From the NCBI GenBank assembly GCA_046594885.1, contig JBKJRD010000089.1, positions 1 to 39,774 on the forward strand: DNA of 39,774 nucleotides, given 5' to 3'. Below the pieces are notes generated by a model. It was not told the origin of the DNA. It was given only the letters and a program-made list of their open reading frames with translations, and searched no databases. Each line of letters starts with the position of its first letter. The stretch's first letter is position 1. The stretch comes from Methylotenera_A sp046594885 (GTDB lineage: Bacteria > Pseudomonadota > Gammaproteobacteria > Burkholderiales > Methylophilaceae). The translations under genes were made by a program, and so were the position numbers. Shown here one piece after another: positions 8,387 through 17,311 of the stretch.

Positions 8387-8755
8387 CTAAATAAAATCTG
8401 CTAACACAGGTGATGGGCGTTCGCTATCTGCGCGGGCTTCTAAAAAATCTAAAGTCAGTGGGCAGCGCCGAGGTTTAGATAAGTGCTTTTTAGCAGCTTT
8501 GCGTTTTTTTGATGTTGCTGCATTTAAGTCTATATAAGGTGTTTGACTAATCAAAATGTAGCCAGCGCTGGCTAATTTTTGTGAGGTTGTGTCGAATAGG
8601 CTGAGCAGGTTATCAATATTTTGCAAGGTAACAATTTCTTGGCTAGCATTATTGCGTTTGCTAACGCCTTTGGTTTTACTCACTTTAAGCACGTTGTACA
8701 TCACAAATTTGCTGGATGTTTGTTTGCCGTAAATTTCGCCTGTTTGCACTTTCAC
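8387..8755 (-). CDS. Hypothetical small basic protein
   Basis: I do not recognise this gene. A TTG start at 8761 would be possible, but AGGAG directly abuts that TTG. The GTG at 8755-8753 lies 6 bases after AGGAG, so I take it as the start, giving 122 residues. The N-terminal half is beta-prone (VKVQTGEIYG, FVMYNVLKV). The middle is helical (NIDNLLSLFDTTSQKLASAGY). A strongly basic stretch SKKRKAAKKHLSKPRR lies in the last third. No signal peptide or membrane segment is visible. It ends near the convergent VOC gene and lies downstream of the TetR gene (64-base gap). The basic patch could suggest nucleic-acid contact, but this is speculative. Confidence 0.65.
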   Translation of the reverse strand: MKVQTGEIYGKQTSSKFVMYNVLKVSKTKGVSKRNNASQEIVTLQNIDNLLSLFDTTSQKLASAGYILISQTPYIDLNAATSKKRKAAKKHLSKPRRCPLTLDFLEARADSERPSPVLADFI

Positions 8756-8819
8756 TAGCAACTCCTAAAGTGTTTTATTGATAATATCGCCTTTGTGATT
8801 GATTTACAATAGGTTTATG

Positions 8820-9440
8820 TTATTTTCTGCGTAAATTGATGTGCGATTGAATCAATTGTTTGGCTTGATGCCGAAAGCGGCTACCATCAGCATCTTTTAC
8901 CCACATATGCAGCAAGCCGCTAAAAAATAAATGGGTATCCAGCGCCAATGCATGCGGGGTGTGGGTTGGTGTTAGCAGGTTTTGTGCTTGCGCGCGTTCA
9001 TAAGCGAGTTGAATTTTCTCGGTAATATTGGCGCAGTTGTTTAAAATTTGTTGCAACACCGTGGCAAATTCCTCTACATATTCACACTTAATCATCATAA
9101 TTTCATAAATTTGACGCATCTCAATGTTCTCATTCAGCTCATTAATGGTGTCGCTCAAACTATGTTCAATCTGGGTAAGTGGGTCTATGTTGTCGGTTTG
9201 GATGGCGAGTGTGTCATACATACGGTCGATTAAAGGCAAAAATGCGCGATCGCGCAGGGCGTAAAAAATATCGGTCTTATTTTTAAAGTGCCAATACACC
9301 GCGCCGCGCGTTACTTCTGCTTCGGCGGCAATATGCTCAAGCGTAGAGCGGCTAACGCCACGCGTTAAAAATACCGCTCTTGCGGCGTCAATAATGCGTT
9401 GCCTGGTGAGCTCAGCGTCTTCTTTGGTTTTTCTGACCAT
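8820..9440 (-). CDS. TetR/AcrR family efflux repressor
   Basis: This 206-residue regulator has an N-terminal TetR helix-turn-helix (about residues 12-56, with TRQRIIDAARAVFLTRG and VTRGAVYWHFKNKTDIF) very close in style to AcrR, TtgR and MtrR. The all-helical C-terminal ligand domain has the matching length. It is divergent from the RND efflux operon, and an AcrR-box-like palindrome sits on the operon promoter. It most likely represses the pump until a toxic ligand binds, and may control itself from the shared 207-base region. The ligand cannot be predicted. Confidence 0.9.
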   Translation of the reverse strand: MVRKTKEDAELTRQRIIDAARAVFLTRGVSRSTLEHIAAEAEVTRGAVYWHFKNKTDIFYALRDRAFLPLIDRMYDTLAIQTDNIDPLTQIEHSLSDTINELNENIEMRQIYEIMMIKCEYVEEFATVLQQILNNCANITEKIQLAYERAQAQNLLTPTHTPHALALDTHLFFSGLLHMWVKDADGSRFRHQAKQLIQSHINLRRK

Positions 9441-9551
9441 AATTTATTAAGCTTTAAGTGAATGCATCATTAATAATATTGCAATAATTTAAGTGTTAAG
9501 TCTTACTATTCAAAAGCCATGCTTATTCAAAATGGATTGTTTAAAAAATAG

Positions 9552-9579
9552 TTTACATACATTCTTGTTTGTATATAAT
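9552..9579 (+). promoter_or_regulatory. Efflux operon promoter overlapped by AcrR-box-like operator
   Basis: A -35 TTTACA (9552-9557) and a perfect -10 TATAAT (9574-9579) are 16 bp apart. Between and over them lies a 24-bp palindrome (9554-9577) with arms TACATACA and TGTATATA, matching 7 of 8 positions. As I recall, the E. coli AcrR box has the same TACATACATT left arm and 24-bp span. A repressor bound here would block RNA polymerase directly. Confidence 0.8.
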
Positions 9580-9647
9580 ATACCTCAATTAACAGGATAA
9601 ATAAACAATTTATCCACATAAAAAATATTTTTAACAGGGTCGCTACC

Positions 9648-10835
9648 ATGCATTTCTTACTGCGTTATCGTCGCTTTAACCATTTAAAAAGCGCTTTTTT
9701 AGCTATATTCACAAGCCTATTTGTGGCGACTATTTTGGTTGGCTGTGGTAAAAAAGGCGAGGCTGCGCCACCACCGCCTGCAGCGATGCCAGTCAGTTAT
9801 GTGAGCGCTACATCAACATCGGTGCCAATGAGCGTAGAAGCCGTTGCACAAACTGAGGGCGCCAAAGAGGTGGAAATTAGGCCGCGCGTTGGTGGCATTA
9901 TTCTTAAAAAAATGTTTGAAGAAGGCGAGCCAGTTAAAGCTGGGCAAACACTTTTTCTCATTGATCCTGTTCCATTTCAAATTGCACTCACCCAAGCTAA
10001 AGCGCAAGCAGCAGGTCAAGGCGCGCGTATTACGCAAACTTCTCGCGAATCTAATCGTTTGAAAGAATTGTTGGCAACCCAGTCAGTGAGTCAGCGCGAG
10101 TACGATAATGCGACTTCAGAGGTGAGTATTTCGCAGGCCGATATGATGCAAGCGCAGGCAAGCATTAAAGAAGCTGAACTTAATCTTTCTTATACACAAG
10201 TAAAGGCGCCCGTTTCTGGCATCGCAGGACGTTTTCAGTTTTCAGAAGGGGCTTTAGTGACTGCAAATACCAGTTTGTTGACAACGATTATTCAAATATC
10301 GCCCATATGGGTGCGTTTTAGTTTATCTGAAAGTGAAGTTGCAAGCTTAGGCGGCAGTATTAATGGCAATACTGTGACTGAAGTGACACTGTTATTGCCT
10401 GACGGTAGCGAGTATGGCCAAAAAGGCAAACTTAACTTTGCTGCCAATCAAATTAATCCAACATTAGGCACACAGGAATTACGTGCAACATTTAACAACG
10501 CTGATAAATCGTTGTTACCTGGACAGTTTGTGCGCGCACGCGTCACAACTGGCACGCGTGAAGGTGTTTTTTTAGTGCCGCAGCCTGCTGTGTTAACCAA
10601 TGATCAAGGCAAATTTGTCTATGTCGTGAATGCAAAAAATGAAGCGACCATTCAGCCTGTGGTAGTGGGTGAGTGGCTTGGTACTGATTGGATAATTTTA
10701 GAAGGCTTAAAAGCAAATGATAAAGTGATTGTTGATAATCTGATTAAGTTGCGACCCGGCGCAGCGGTTTTACCACATGCTGTAGGGTCGCCACCGCCAG
10801 CGGCAACCAATGCGCAAGCTGAAACCAAGCATTAA
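9648..10835 (+). CDS. RND efflux periplasmic adaptor (MexA/AcrA family)
   Basis: This adaptor links the inner-membrane pump to the outer-membrane channel. The 395-residue lipoprotein has a signal peptide with lipobox LVGC (lipidated Cys33) and a proline-rich spacer. It then shows the lipoyl half-motifs (KMFEEGEPVKAGQTLFLID and the later LSYTQVKAPVSGIAGR), a coiled-coil hairpin between them (about residues 110-185), and beta-barrel and membrane-proximal domains. It is the first gene of the operon; the pump gene starts 14 bases downstream. The sequence is closer to AcrA/MexA/TtgA than to heavy-metal (CusB) adaptors. Confidence 0.94.
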   Translation: MHFLLRYRRFNHLKSAFLAIFTSLFVATILVGCGKKGEAAPPPPAAMPVSYVSATSTSVPMSVEAVAQTEGAKEVEIRPRVGGIILKKMFEEGEPVKAGQTLFLIDPVPFQIALTQAKAQAAGQGARITQTSRESNRLKELLATQSVSQREYDNATSEVSISQADMMQAQASIKEAELNLSYTQVKAPVSGIAGRFQFSEGALVTANTSLLTTIIQISPIWVRFSLSESEVASLGGSINGNTVTEVTLLLPDGSEYGQKGKLNFAANQINPTLGTQELRATFNNADKSLLPGQFVRARVTTGTREGVFLVPQPAVLTNDQGKFVYVVNAKNEATIQPVVVGEWLGTDWIILEGLKANDKVIVDNLIKLRPGAAVLPHAVGSPPPAATNAQAETKH

Positions 10836-10849
10836 TTGCAGACAACGAC

Positions 10850-13800
10850 ATGACCAAATTCTTCATCACCCGCCCTATCTTTGCCAGCGTACTCTCCATC
10901 ATTATTGTGTTGGCTGGTTTGGCAGCAGCGCTGAAATTGCCCATTTCGCAATATCCGGAAATCGCACCACCTACCGTTCTAATTACCGCCACCTATCCCG
11001 GTGCCAGCGCTGATACTTTAGCCAAAACCGTGGCGGCACCGATTGAGGAGCAGCTGAGCGGAGTTGAAGGCCTGCTTTATTTCAATTCCAGCGCCGACTC
11101 CAGCGGCACCCTGACCATTACCGCCACCTTTGAAATCGGCACCGATGGCGATCAGGCCACATTTAACGTCAGCAATCGCGTTAATATTGCGCTGCCACGC
11201 TTGCCAGATGAAGTCAGACGCACTGGGTTGGTCGTGCAAAAACGTTCTAACGACATTTTGCTGGTGCCTATGCTCACTTCTGAAAGTGGCAAATTCGATC
11301 CACTTTTCTTAAGCAATTACGGCACGCTAAACGTGTTGGATGACCTCAAGCGCATCAAGGGTGTAGGTGACGCTACTATTTTTGGTGCGCAAGATTACGC
11401 CATGCGTATCTGGTTAAGGCCAGACCGAATGGCGCAACTGAGTGTGACCACTAGTGATATCGCCGCGGCTTTGCAAACGCAAAATGCGCAATACGCCGCT
11501 GGAAAAATTGGTCAGGACCCATCTCCTGCTGACCAGCAAATCGTCTATACCGTGACGGCCAAAGGTCGTCTGCTTGATCCTGAGCAGTTTGGCAATATCA
11601 TTCTGCGTGCCGATGGTCCGCGTGGCGTGCTGTCTCTTAAGGACGTGGCACGTATCGAGCTTGGCTCACAAAACTATAATATCCGCACCACCTTGAACGG
11701 CAAACCAGGTATCGCGATTGGCGTGTTCCTGCAAACTGGGGCTAACGCGCTGGATACCGCCAAAGCGGTGAAAGCCAAACTGGAAGAGCTCAAGGCAGAT
11801 TTTCCTGAAGGTATGGATTATCAGATCCCTTATGACACCAGTGAGTTTGTTATCTCTTCCATTGAGGAAGTAGTTAAAACGCTGGCTGAAGCCATGCTAC
11901 TGGTGGTTTTGGTGGTGTTTGTGTTCCTGCAAAGCTGGCGCGCGACCTTGATTCCGTTAATTGCGGTGCCAATCTCATTAATTGGTACCTTTGCCGGTTT
12001 GTGGATATTTGGTTTTTCTATTAACACGCTCACTCTGTTTGCTATGGTGCTATCGATTGGGATTGTGGTGGATGACGCGATTGTGGTGCTTGAGAATGTT
12101 GAGAGGCTAATGACAGAAGAAAAACTGTCCCCCATCAAAGCGGCCGTCAAATCAATGGAGCAGGTATCGGGCGCCGTAATCGCGATTGTGCTGGTGCTGT
12201 GTGCAGTATTTGTACCGGTGGCGTTCCTTGGTGGCATTGCCGGTGAGCTATACCGTCAATTTGCCGTGACCGTGGCGGTAGCGGTGGTCATCTCTGGGGT
12301 TGTCGCCTTGACGTTAACGCCAGCATTATGCGCAATTCTTCTGAAATCCGTGCATGGCGAATCCAAATTTTTTCGGCCATTCAATCGTGGTTTTGAAGGG
12401 TTGACCAAACTGTATATTCGCACCGTCAACCTGACCTTGCATCATCGTATTATTGGTGCTGTTGTGTTTATCGGCATTATTGCTGTGGCGGGTTATCTGA
12501 TTAAGATTGTACCTGGTAGCTTTGTGCCGCCAGAAGACCAAGGTTATGTGATTACGGCGTTTGTACTGCCAGATGGCGCAACGCTTAATCGCACCACCAA
12601 AACCACAGAAGCAGTGCGCTCTGCTATCGCCAAAGAAGAGTCAGTGGTGATGCAGTTTATTATCAATGGCCTTGATTTAATTGGTGGCGGTAACAAAACC
12701 AGTGCGGCTACCATGTTTGTTCGAATGAAGGATTGGGACGAGCGTAAAGAGACTTCAGATGACATAGTCGGCAAACTATTTGGCATTGGCATGCAGCAAC
12801 CAGATGGTATTGCATTTGCCTTTAATCCACCCGCCATTCGTGGCCTGGGTCAGTCGGGTGGTTTTGAGATGTACCTGCAAAGTCGTGGTGACTCAGACCC
12901 GCTACGCCTATCATCGGTAGTGAATGCTTTTGTGGCGGCCTTGCAGCAGGAAAAGCGCCTCACTGGCATCAACACTTTCTTCCGTCCAACGGTGCCTCAG
13001 TTGTTTGTCGAAGTAGATGAAGCCAAGGCGCTGTCACTAGGGGTGCCAATTGCCAGCATCTATGCCACTTTGCAAAGTACGATGGGTTCGCTGTATGTCA
13101 ATGACTTCAATCGCTCTGGCCGTACTTACCGCGTGCAGTTACAAGCCGAGCCACAGTTTCGTATGAAGCCAGAAGATCTGGGTAAGGTCTATGTGCGTTC
13201 AGACAAAGGCGAGATGATTCCATTGTCCGCATTAAGCAAAGTCAACAACGTGATTGGTGCCGAACAATTAGAACGCTATAACGGCTTACTATCAGCCAAA
13301 ATACTAGGCAGTGGCGCGCCTGGCGTAAGTTCGGGCGATGCTATTAAGCTGGTCGAACAGGTTGCCGCGCAAAACTTGCCAGAGGGCTACCAAATTGCTT
13401 GGACTGGTCAAGCTTATCAGGAAAAGCGCACTGGCTCGGCTGCAGTGTTTGCCTTCGGTTTTGCTATCATCGTGGTGTTCCTCATTCTGGCAGCACAGTT
13501 TGAAACCTGGGTGTTGCCGTTGGCTGTCATTATGGCGGTGCCATTTGCCTTGGCGGGTGCTTTGTTGGCGGTGTTGATACGCGGTATGCCAAATGACATT
13601 TACTTCCAGATTGGCTTGATTACCCTGATCGGATTGGCGGCGAAAAATGCCATTTTGATTGTTGAATTCGCCAGTCAGAAGATGGAAGAGGGTATGCCCG
13701 TGATGCAGGCGGCGATTGAAGCGGCGCGTTTACGTTTCCGTCCAATCGTCATGACCTCGATGGCGTTCGTGTTAGGCATTGTGCCATTGGTGATAGCCAC

Positions 13801-13954
13801 GGGTGCGGGTTCTGCCGCGCGTCGCAGCATGGGAACTGGCGTGTTTGGCGGCATGATATTGGCGACTTTTGTGGCGACTATATTTATTCCAATGTTCTTT
13901 ACTTGGTTAAGCAATACCCATGTCGACAGAAAACATCATGGCGAAGGATTATAG
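10850..13954 (+). CDS. RND multidrug efflux transporter (AcrB/MexB family, HAE1)
   Basis: This is a proton-driven inner-membrane exporter of drugs, solvents or similar hydrophobic compounds. At 1034 residues it is the size of MexB/TtgB. Twelve membrane helices are arranged as one N-terminal helix, a large periplasmic loop, a helix block around 340-560, a second loop and a final helix block. The proton-relay aspartates are D408 and D409 in GIVVDDA, and the partner lysine is in LIGLAAKNA (about residue 937). The start FFITRPIFASVLSI is typical. Several sampled rows of this gene are visibly more GC-rich than the flanking adaptor and channel genes, which may mark a separate origin. Confidence 0.96.
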   Translation: MTKFFITRPIFASVLSIIIVLAGLAAALKLPISQYPEIAPPTVLITATYPGASADTLAKTVAAPIEEQLSGVEGLLYFNSSADSSGTLTITATFEIGTDGDQATFNVSNRVNIALPRLPDEVRRTGLVVQKRSNDILLVPMLTSESGKFDPLFLSNYGTLNVLDDLKRIKGVGDATIFGAQDYAMRIWLRPDRMAQLSVTTSDIAAALQTQNAQYAAGKIGQDPSPADQQIVYTVTAKGRLLDPEQFGNIILRADGPRGVLSLKDVARIELGSQNYNIRTTLNGKPGIAIGVFLQTGANALDTAKAVKAKLEELKADFPEGMDYQIPYDTSEFVISSIEEVVKTLAEAMLLVVLVVFVFLQSWRATLIPLIAVPISLIGTFAGLWIFGFSINTLTLFAMVLSIGIVVDDAIVVLENVERLMTEEKLSPIKAAVKSMEQVSGAVIAIVLVLCAVFVPVAFLGGIAGELYRQFAVTVAVAVVISGVVALTLTPALCAILLKSVHGESKFFRPFNRGFEGLTKLYIRTVNLTLHHRIIGAVVFIGIIAVAGYLIKIVPGSFVPPEDQGYVITAFVLPDGATLNRTTKTTEAVRSAIAKEESVVMQFIINGLDLIGGGNKTSAATMFVRMKDWDERKETSDDIVGKLFGIGMQQPDGIAFAFNPPAIRGLGQSGGFEMYLQSRGDSDPLRLSSVVNAFVAALQQEKRLTGINTFFRPTVPQLFVEVDEAKALSLGVPIASIYATLQSTMGSLYVNDFNRSGRTYRVQLQAEPQFRMKPEDLGKVYVRSDKGEMIPLSALSKVNNVIGAEQLERYNGLLSAKILGSGAPGVSSGDAIKLVEQVAAQNLPEGYQIAWTGQAYQEKRTGSAAVFAFGFAIIVVFLILAAQFETWVLPLAVIMAVPFALAGALLAVLIRGMPNDIYFQIGLITLIGLAAKNAILIVEFASQKMEEGMPVMQAAIEAARLRFRPIVMTSMAFVLGIVPLVIATGAGSAARRSMGTGVFGGMILATFVATIFIPMFFTWLSNTHVDRKHHGEGL

Positions 13955-13978
13955 GCGAAGGTTTATAGAGATAGCTTT

Positions 13979-15451
13979 ATGAAAAATATAAGCATGAAAA
14001 TATTCAGTATATTGTTGTTATTAATGTTGTCGTCTTGCCAGTCGCTAGGGCCCAATTATTTGCGCCAAGTATTTAATTTACCCGAAAAATTCAGCCAGCC
14101 AGTGGTTGCCAATTCTGACAAAAATCCTGCTGAAAATATAACAGTCACCGCGTGGTGGAAACATTACCAAGATGCAAAATTGAATGAATTGGTAGCGTTA
14201 AGTTTAAAAAATAATTCAGATATTCAATTGGCTGTGGCGCGTATTGAAGAGGCGGATGCCAGCATGCGCGAAGTGGGCGCGTCACTGTTCCCAGAAGTGA
14301 ATTTGTCTGCCGATGCCACGCGTAGCAAAGTGACTGAATTGGGCGCTTTCCCTGTATTTATTGCACCTATTCGTAATAATTATATCTTTGGTTTTAACAC
14401 CAATTATGAGTTGGATTTTTGGGGAAAAGTCAGACGCGCTAAAGAATCTGCAACTGCCAACGCATTGGCTTCGCGCTATTCAAAACAAACGGTGGAGCTT
14501 TCACTCATTGGTTTGGTTAGCAGTAATTATTTGCAACTGCGCGGCATTGAGGCGCAAATTGCAGTGACTCTAGATAATCAACGCAGTCGCGAAGAATCAC
14601 TTAAATTAACCCAACGCAGGCTTGAAGGCGGTATTGCCAGTAGTTTAGAGGTGAGCCAGGCTGAAGTGGCCGTCAGCAATTTAAATGCGCAATTGATTGA
14701 ATTGAATCGTCTGCGCGCATTAACTGTGCACCAATTGGCGGTGTTAACAGGTGTGTTGGATTTGAAATTGGATGCTGATGTCAATCAAGCCGATATTAAA
14801 ACATTACCCGTTCCACCCATTCCGCCTGCGGGTTTGCCCTCTGATTTATTAGAGAATCGCCCTGACATTCGTCAAGCAGAACAAGCGCTGATTGCTGAAA
14901 ATGCACAAATTGGCATCGCCAAAGCCGCGCTGTATCCCAGTATTAGCTTAACCGGCAATTATGGTGGGGAAAGTTTAGCCTTGGGCGATATATTGAAAAG
15001 TGGTGCGCGTATCTGGACATTAGGCTTGGGTTTGGATTTGCCTATTTTTGACTCGGGCAGACGCAAATCAAGAGTTGAGCAAGCCAGCGCACGGCAAAAA
15101 CAAGCGTTAGCACAATATCAAACAGTCATTCAAAACGCATTCAGAGAGGTGAATGATGCATTAGTGACGCGGCGTTTAAATGTAGAACGGGAACAAGCAT
15201 TAGCGGCAAGTGAGGCCTCTGCCAAAAAAGCATTGACCGTGGCTGAAAATCGCTACAAAGCAGGCTACTCCGCTTACTTGGAAGTGTTAGATGCGCAGCG
15301 CGTGCATAACGATGCCGCATTGGCCAACGTGCAAGCAAGGCAAGCGACCAGCTTGGCGAGTGTTGAGTTGTTTAAAGTATTGGGCGGCGATTGGCGAGAT
15401 GAGGCACAATCGCAAATTCAGCCTGTATCAAGCCGTGACTTAACACATTAA
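13979..15451 (+). CDS. Outer-membrane efflux channel lipoprotein (OprM/NodT family)
   Basis: This is the outer-membrane exit duct for the upstream RND pump. The 490-residue protein begins with a lipoprotein signal (lipobox LSSC, lipidated Cys20) and continues as the TolC/OprM duplicated helix-strand repeat, with WWKHYQDAKLNELV near the start and RPDIRQAEQALIAENAQIGIAKAALYP in the second half. It starts 24 bases after the pump gene and completes a full adaptor-pump-channel set. It converges with the next gene, leaving only 16 bases between stop codons and no obvious terminator. Confidence 0.94.
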   Translation: MKNISMKIFSILLLLMLSSCQSLGPNYLRQVFNLPEKFSQPVVANSDKNPAENITVTAWWKHYQDAKLNELVALSLKNNSDIQLAVARIEEADASMREVGASLFPEVNLSADATRSKVTELGAFPVFIAPIRNNYIFGFNTNYELDFWGKVRRAKESATANALASRYSKQTVELSLIGLVSSNYLQLRGIEAQIAVTLDNQRSREESLKLTQRRLEGGIASSLEVSQAEVAVSNLNAQLIELNRLRALTVHQLAVLTGVLDLKLDADVNQADIKTLPVPPIPPAGLPSDLLENRPDIRQAEQALIAENAQIGIAKAALYPSISLTGNYGGESLALGDILKSGARIWTLGLGLDLPIFDSGRRKSRVEQASARQKQALAQYQTVIQNAFREVNDALVTRRLNVEREQALAASEASAKKALTVAENRYKAGYSAYLEVLDAQRVHNDAALANVQARQATSLASVELFKVLGGDWRDEAQSQIQPVSSRDLTH

Positions 15452-15467
15452 ACTGGCCAAAAATTAG

Positions 15468-17135
15468 CTAAAACGGAAACGCAACTCTAATCCAATCGTC
15501 GCGTGACTCAATTGGCTCGCCTAACATCGCGCGTTTTGGAATGCCCAGTATATTAACTGCATACGTGATATTGGGACGGTAATGTATTTTGGGTAGCAGC
15601 AAGGTAGATAAGCTGGAAAGACCCGCTTCAATCGGTAGATAAACACCTAAAAAAGTACCCGTATTAATGGCTTGAGGCTGGTTAATTTCCACCCTTTCAG
15701 TGACGGTATCCGAGAATAGCTCTTCATGGCGCAATGGCCTTAACTGTACGCAATTAGGATATCGAGACAAGATTTCTATGCCGACTTTAAGTTGATTGCC
15801 CGTCGTCGGTTTCACGCCGCGAATGATGCCAATCACAATATGACTTGGGTCGTCATCCATCATCAAACCGATGAGTTTATCTGGCCTTGCCAATATATTG
15901 GCGTATTTGTTCACTCTGGTGCCTAACCCATGTGGACTTTCGTCTGTCACAATCCAAGTATCTAATGAGCCGCTATTAACGGCTAAACTACTGCTCTGTG
16001 TTAAAGCCGTATGGGAGCGAAGACGCTCATCAAATGACCTACCATCTTTAGATAAGCGCGAGCCATCTTTAAGTTGATTGGCTTGTTGCACTTGGTTGCA
16101 GATATTGACCATGCCAGCACTCACTTTAGCTGTCTTAGCGCTTGCTTCGCGCTGCTCCTTGCGCCGCTGTCTCACATAATCTGTTTTAGTCCATTCCGAC
16201 AGCATAATATGTAATAGACCGTTCAATTTTTTGACGCTATCGAATTTTGCAGCCAGTAAACTTTCAGGCATTTCTCCTCGATCGGATACGGTAATGCCTA
16301 TTTTGATTTGTTTTTCCAACTCATCAAGCTCCCAATAACGGCAATCGTCATTAGGCTCAAAATTGCGCATGCGTTTGCTTGGGTTGTCTTTTTCTAAATC
16401 AATATAAAAAATATATTGCTCAGGCGTGTAATATTTGCTGATATGCGCACGAGTCAGCCAATTGGTTAATACGCGATAGGCGATATCCACTTGCTGTTTA
16501 TTCAGGTTGGCCTGAACTAAATGCCCTAGCATGCAAGACTGCACAAAATAAGCGGATAAAGTGGTCAATGGAAGCGATTTAAACAAAGCAATAGGGATAT
16601 TTAACAGGCCTTGCTGATTGGCAATTCGATACAACATGAAAATTTGTATCCACATTTTGGTCGGCGGGTTAGCTTGTGCATACATGCGCCATTTCATCAT
16701 CTGCATCGCTGAATAAATCGCTCTGCAAATAATAATAATCGGCATATTGCCATCCAATTTAAACTTAGCTGGATTAATGACTTTTTCGATCACTTTTAAA
16801 TGCGCGATATACGATTGGCGGCAGTAGTTATAACACGCATCCGCCATATTCACTTCCAACTCGGGCTTTAAGTTTTCCACCTGCACAAAATGCGCACCTA
16901 GTTTTTCTAAGCGCGAAAAATTTCGATCTTCTAACAGCACCAATAGATCCAATATTGCCTTATAGTCGACATCTGAATCTGATTGCATCTGCGCGATTAA
17001 AGACACTAAATGTTGATGGCTAAATTTCAGCGCGGCAATGTCATCCATTTCTGCGAGGTCATCCACCCATGCAAACTGCATATGGGATTTTTTAGCTGAA
17101 TTCATGCTAAATAGCTGCTGAATAATATTTTTCAT
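15468..17135 (-). CDS. Hypothetical protein with degenerate PilZ-like C-terminal region
   Basis: I do not recognise this 555-residue protein as a named family. Residues 1-320 look mostly alpha-helical (HLVSLIAQMQ, LDLLVLLEDRNFSRLEKLG), with no signal peptide or clear membrane anchor. Residues about 392-468 read like a PilZ fold: D398-E-S400-P-H-G403 matches the D/N-x-S-x-x-G c-di-GMP motif, followed by VIGIIRGVKPTTGNQLKVGIEIL. The expected R-x-x-x-R about 20-35 residues upstream is not seen, so c-di-GMP binding is doubtful. A highly charged linker (RQRRKEQREASAK) precedes it. No strong ribosome site fits the first ATG, so M11 or M19 could be used instead. It stands alone between the efflux operon and gltX. 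Confidence 0.7.
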   Translation of the reverse strand: MKNIIQQLFSMNSAKKSHMQFAWVDDLAEMDDIAALKFSHQHLVSLIAQMQSDSDVDYKAILDLLVLLEDRNFSRLEKLGAHFVQVENLKPELEVNMADACYNYCRQSYIAHLKVIEKVINPAKFKLDGNMPIIIICRAIYSAMQMMKWRMYAQANPPTKMWIQIFMLYRIANQQGLLNIPIALFKSLPLTTLSAYFVQSCMLGHLVQANLNKQQVDIAYRVLTNWLTRAHISKYYTPEQYIFYIDLEKDNPSKRMRNFEPNDDCRYWELDELEKQIKIGITVSDRGEMPESLLAAKFDSVKKLNGLLHIMLSEWTKTDYVRQRRKEQREASAKTAKVSAGMVNICNQVQQANQLKDGSRLSKDGRSFDERLRSHTALTQSSSLAVNSGSLDTWIVTDESPHGLGTRVNKYANILARPDKLIGLMMDDDPSHIVIGIIRGVKPTTGNQLKVGIEILSRYPNCVQLRPLRHEELFSDTVTERVEINQPQAINTGTFLGVYLPIEAGLSSLSTLLLPKIHYRPNITYAVNILGIPKRAMLGEPIESRDDWIRVAFPF

Positions 17136-17311
17136 TAAATAGAGTGATTAATATTTTATGCTGACGCTATTATTTTAATTTACTTAGTTAAAATATAATA
17201 ATAAATCATTGAATAATCAAGATTTATTTAGAACTTAACCCTTAAAAAGCATCAAAATTGTGCACTTATTAGCATGGTAGAATAGCGTTTCTCAATTAAT
17301 TGATTTCTGAC

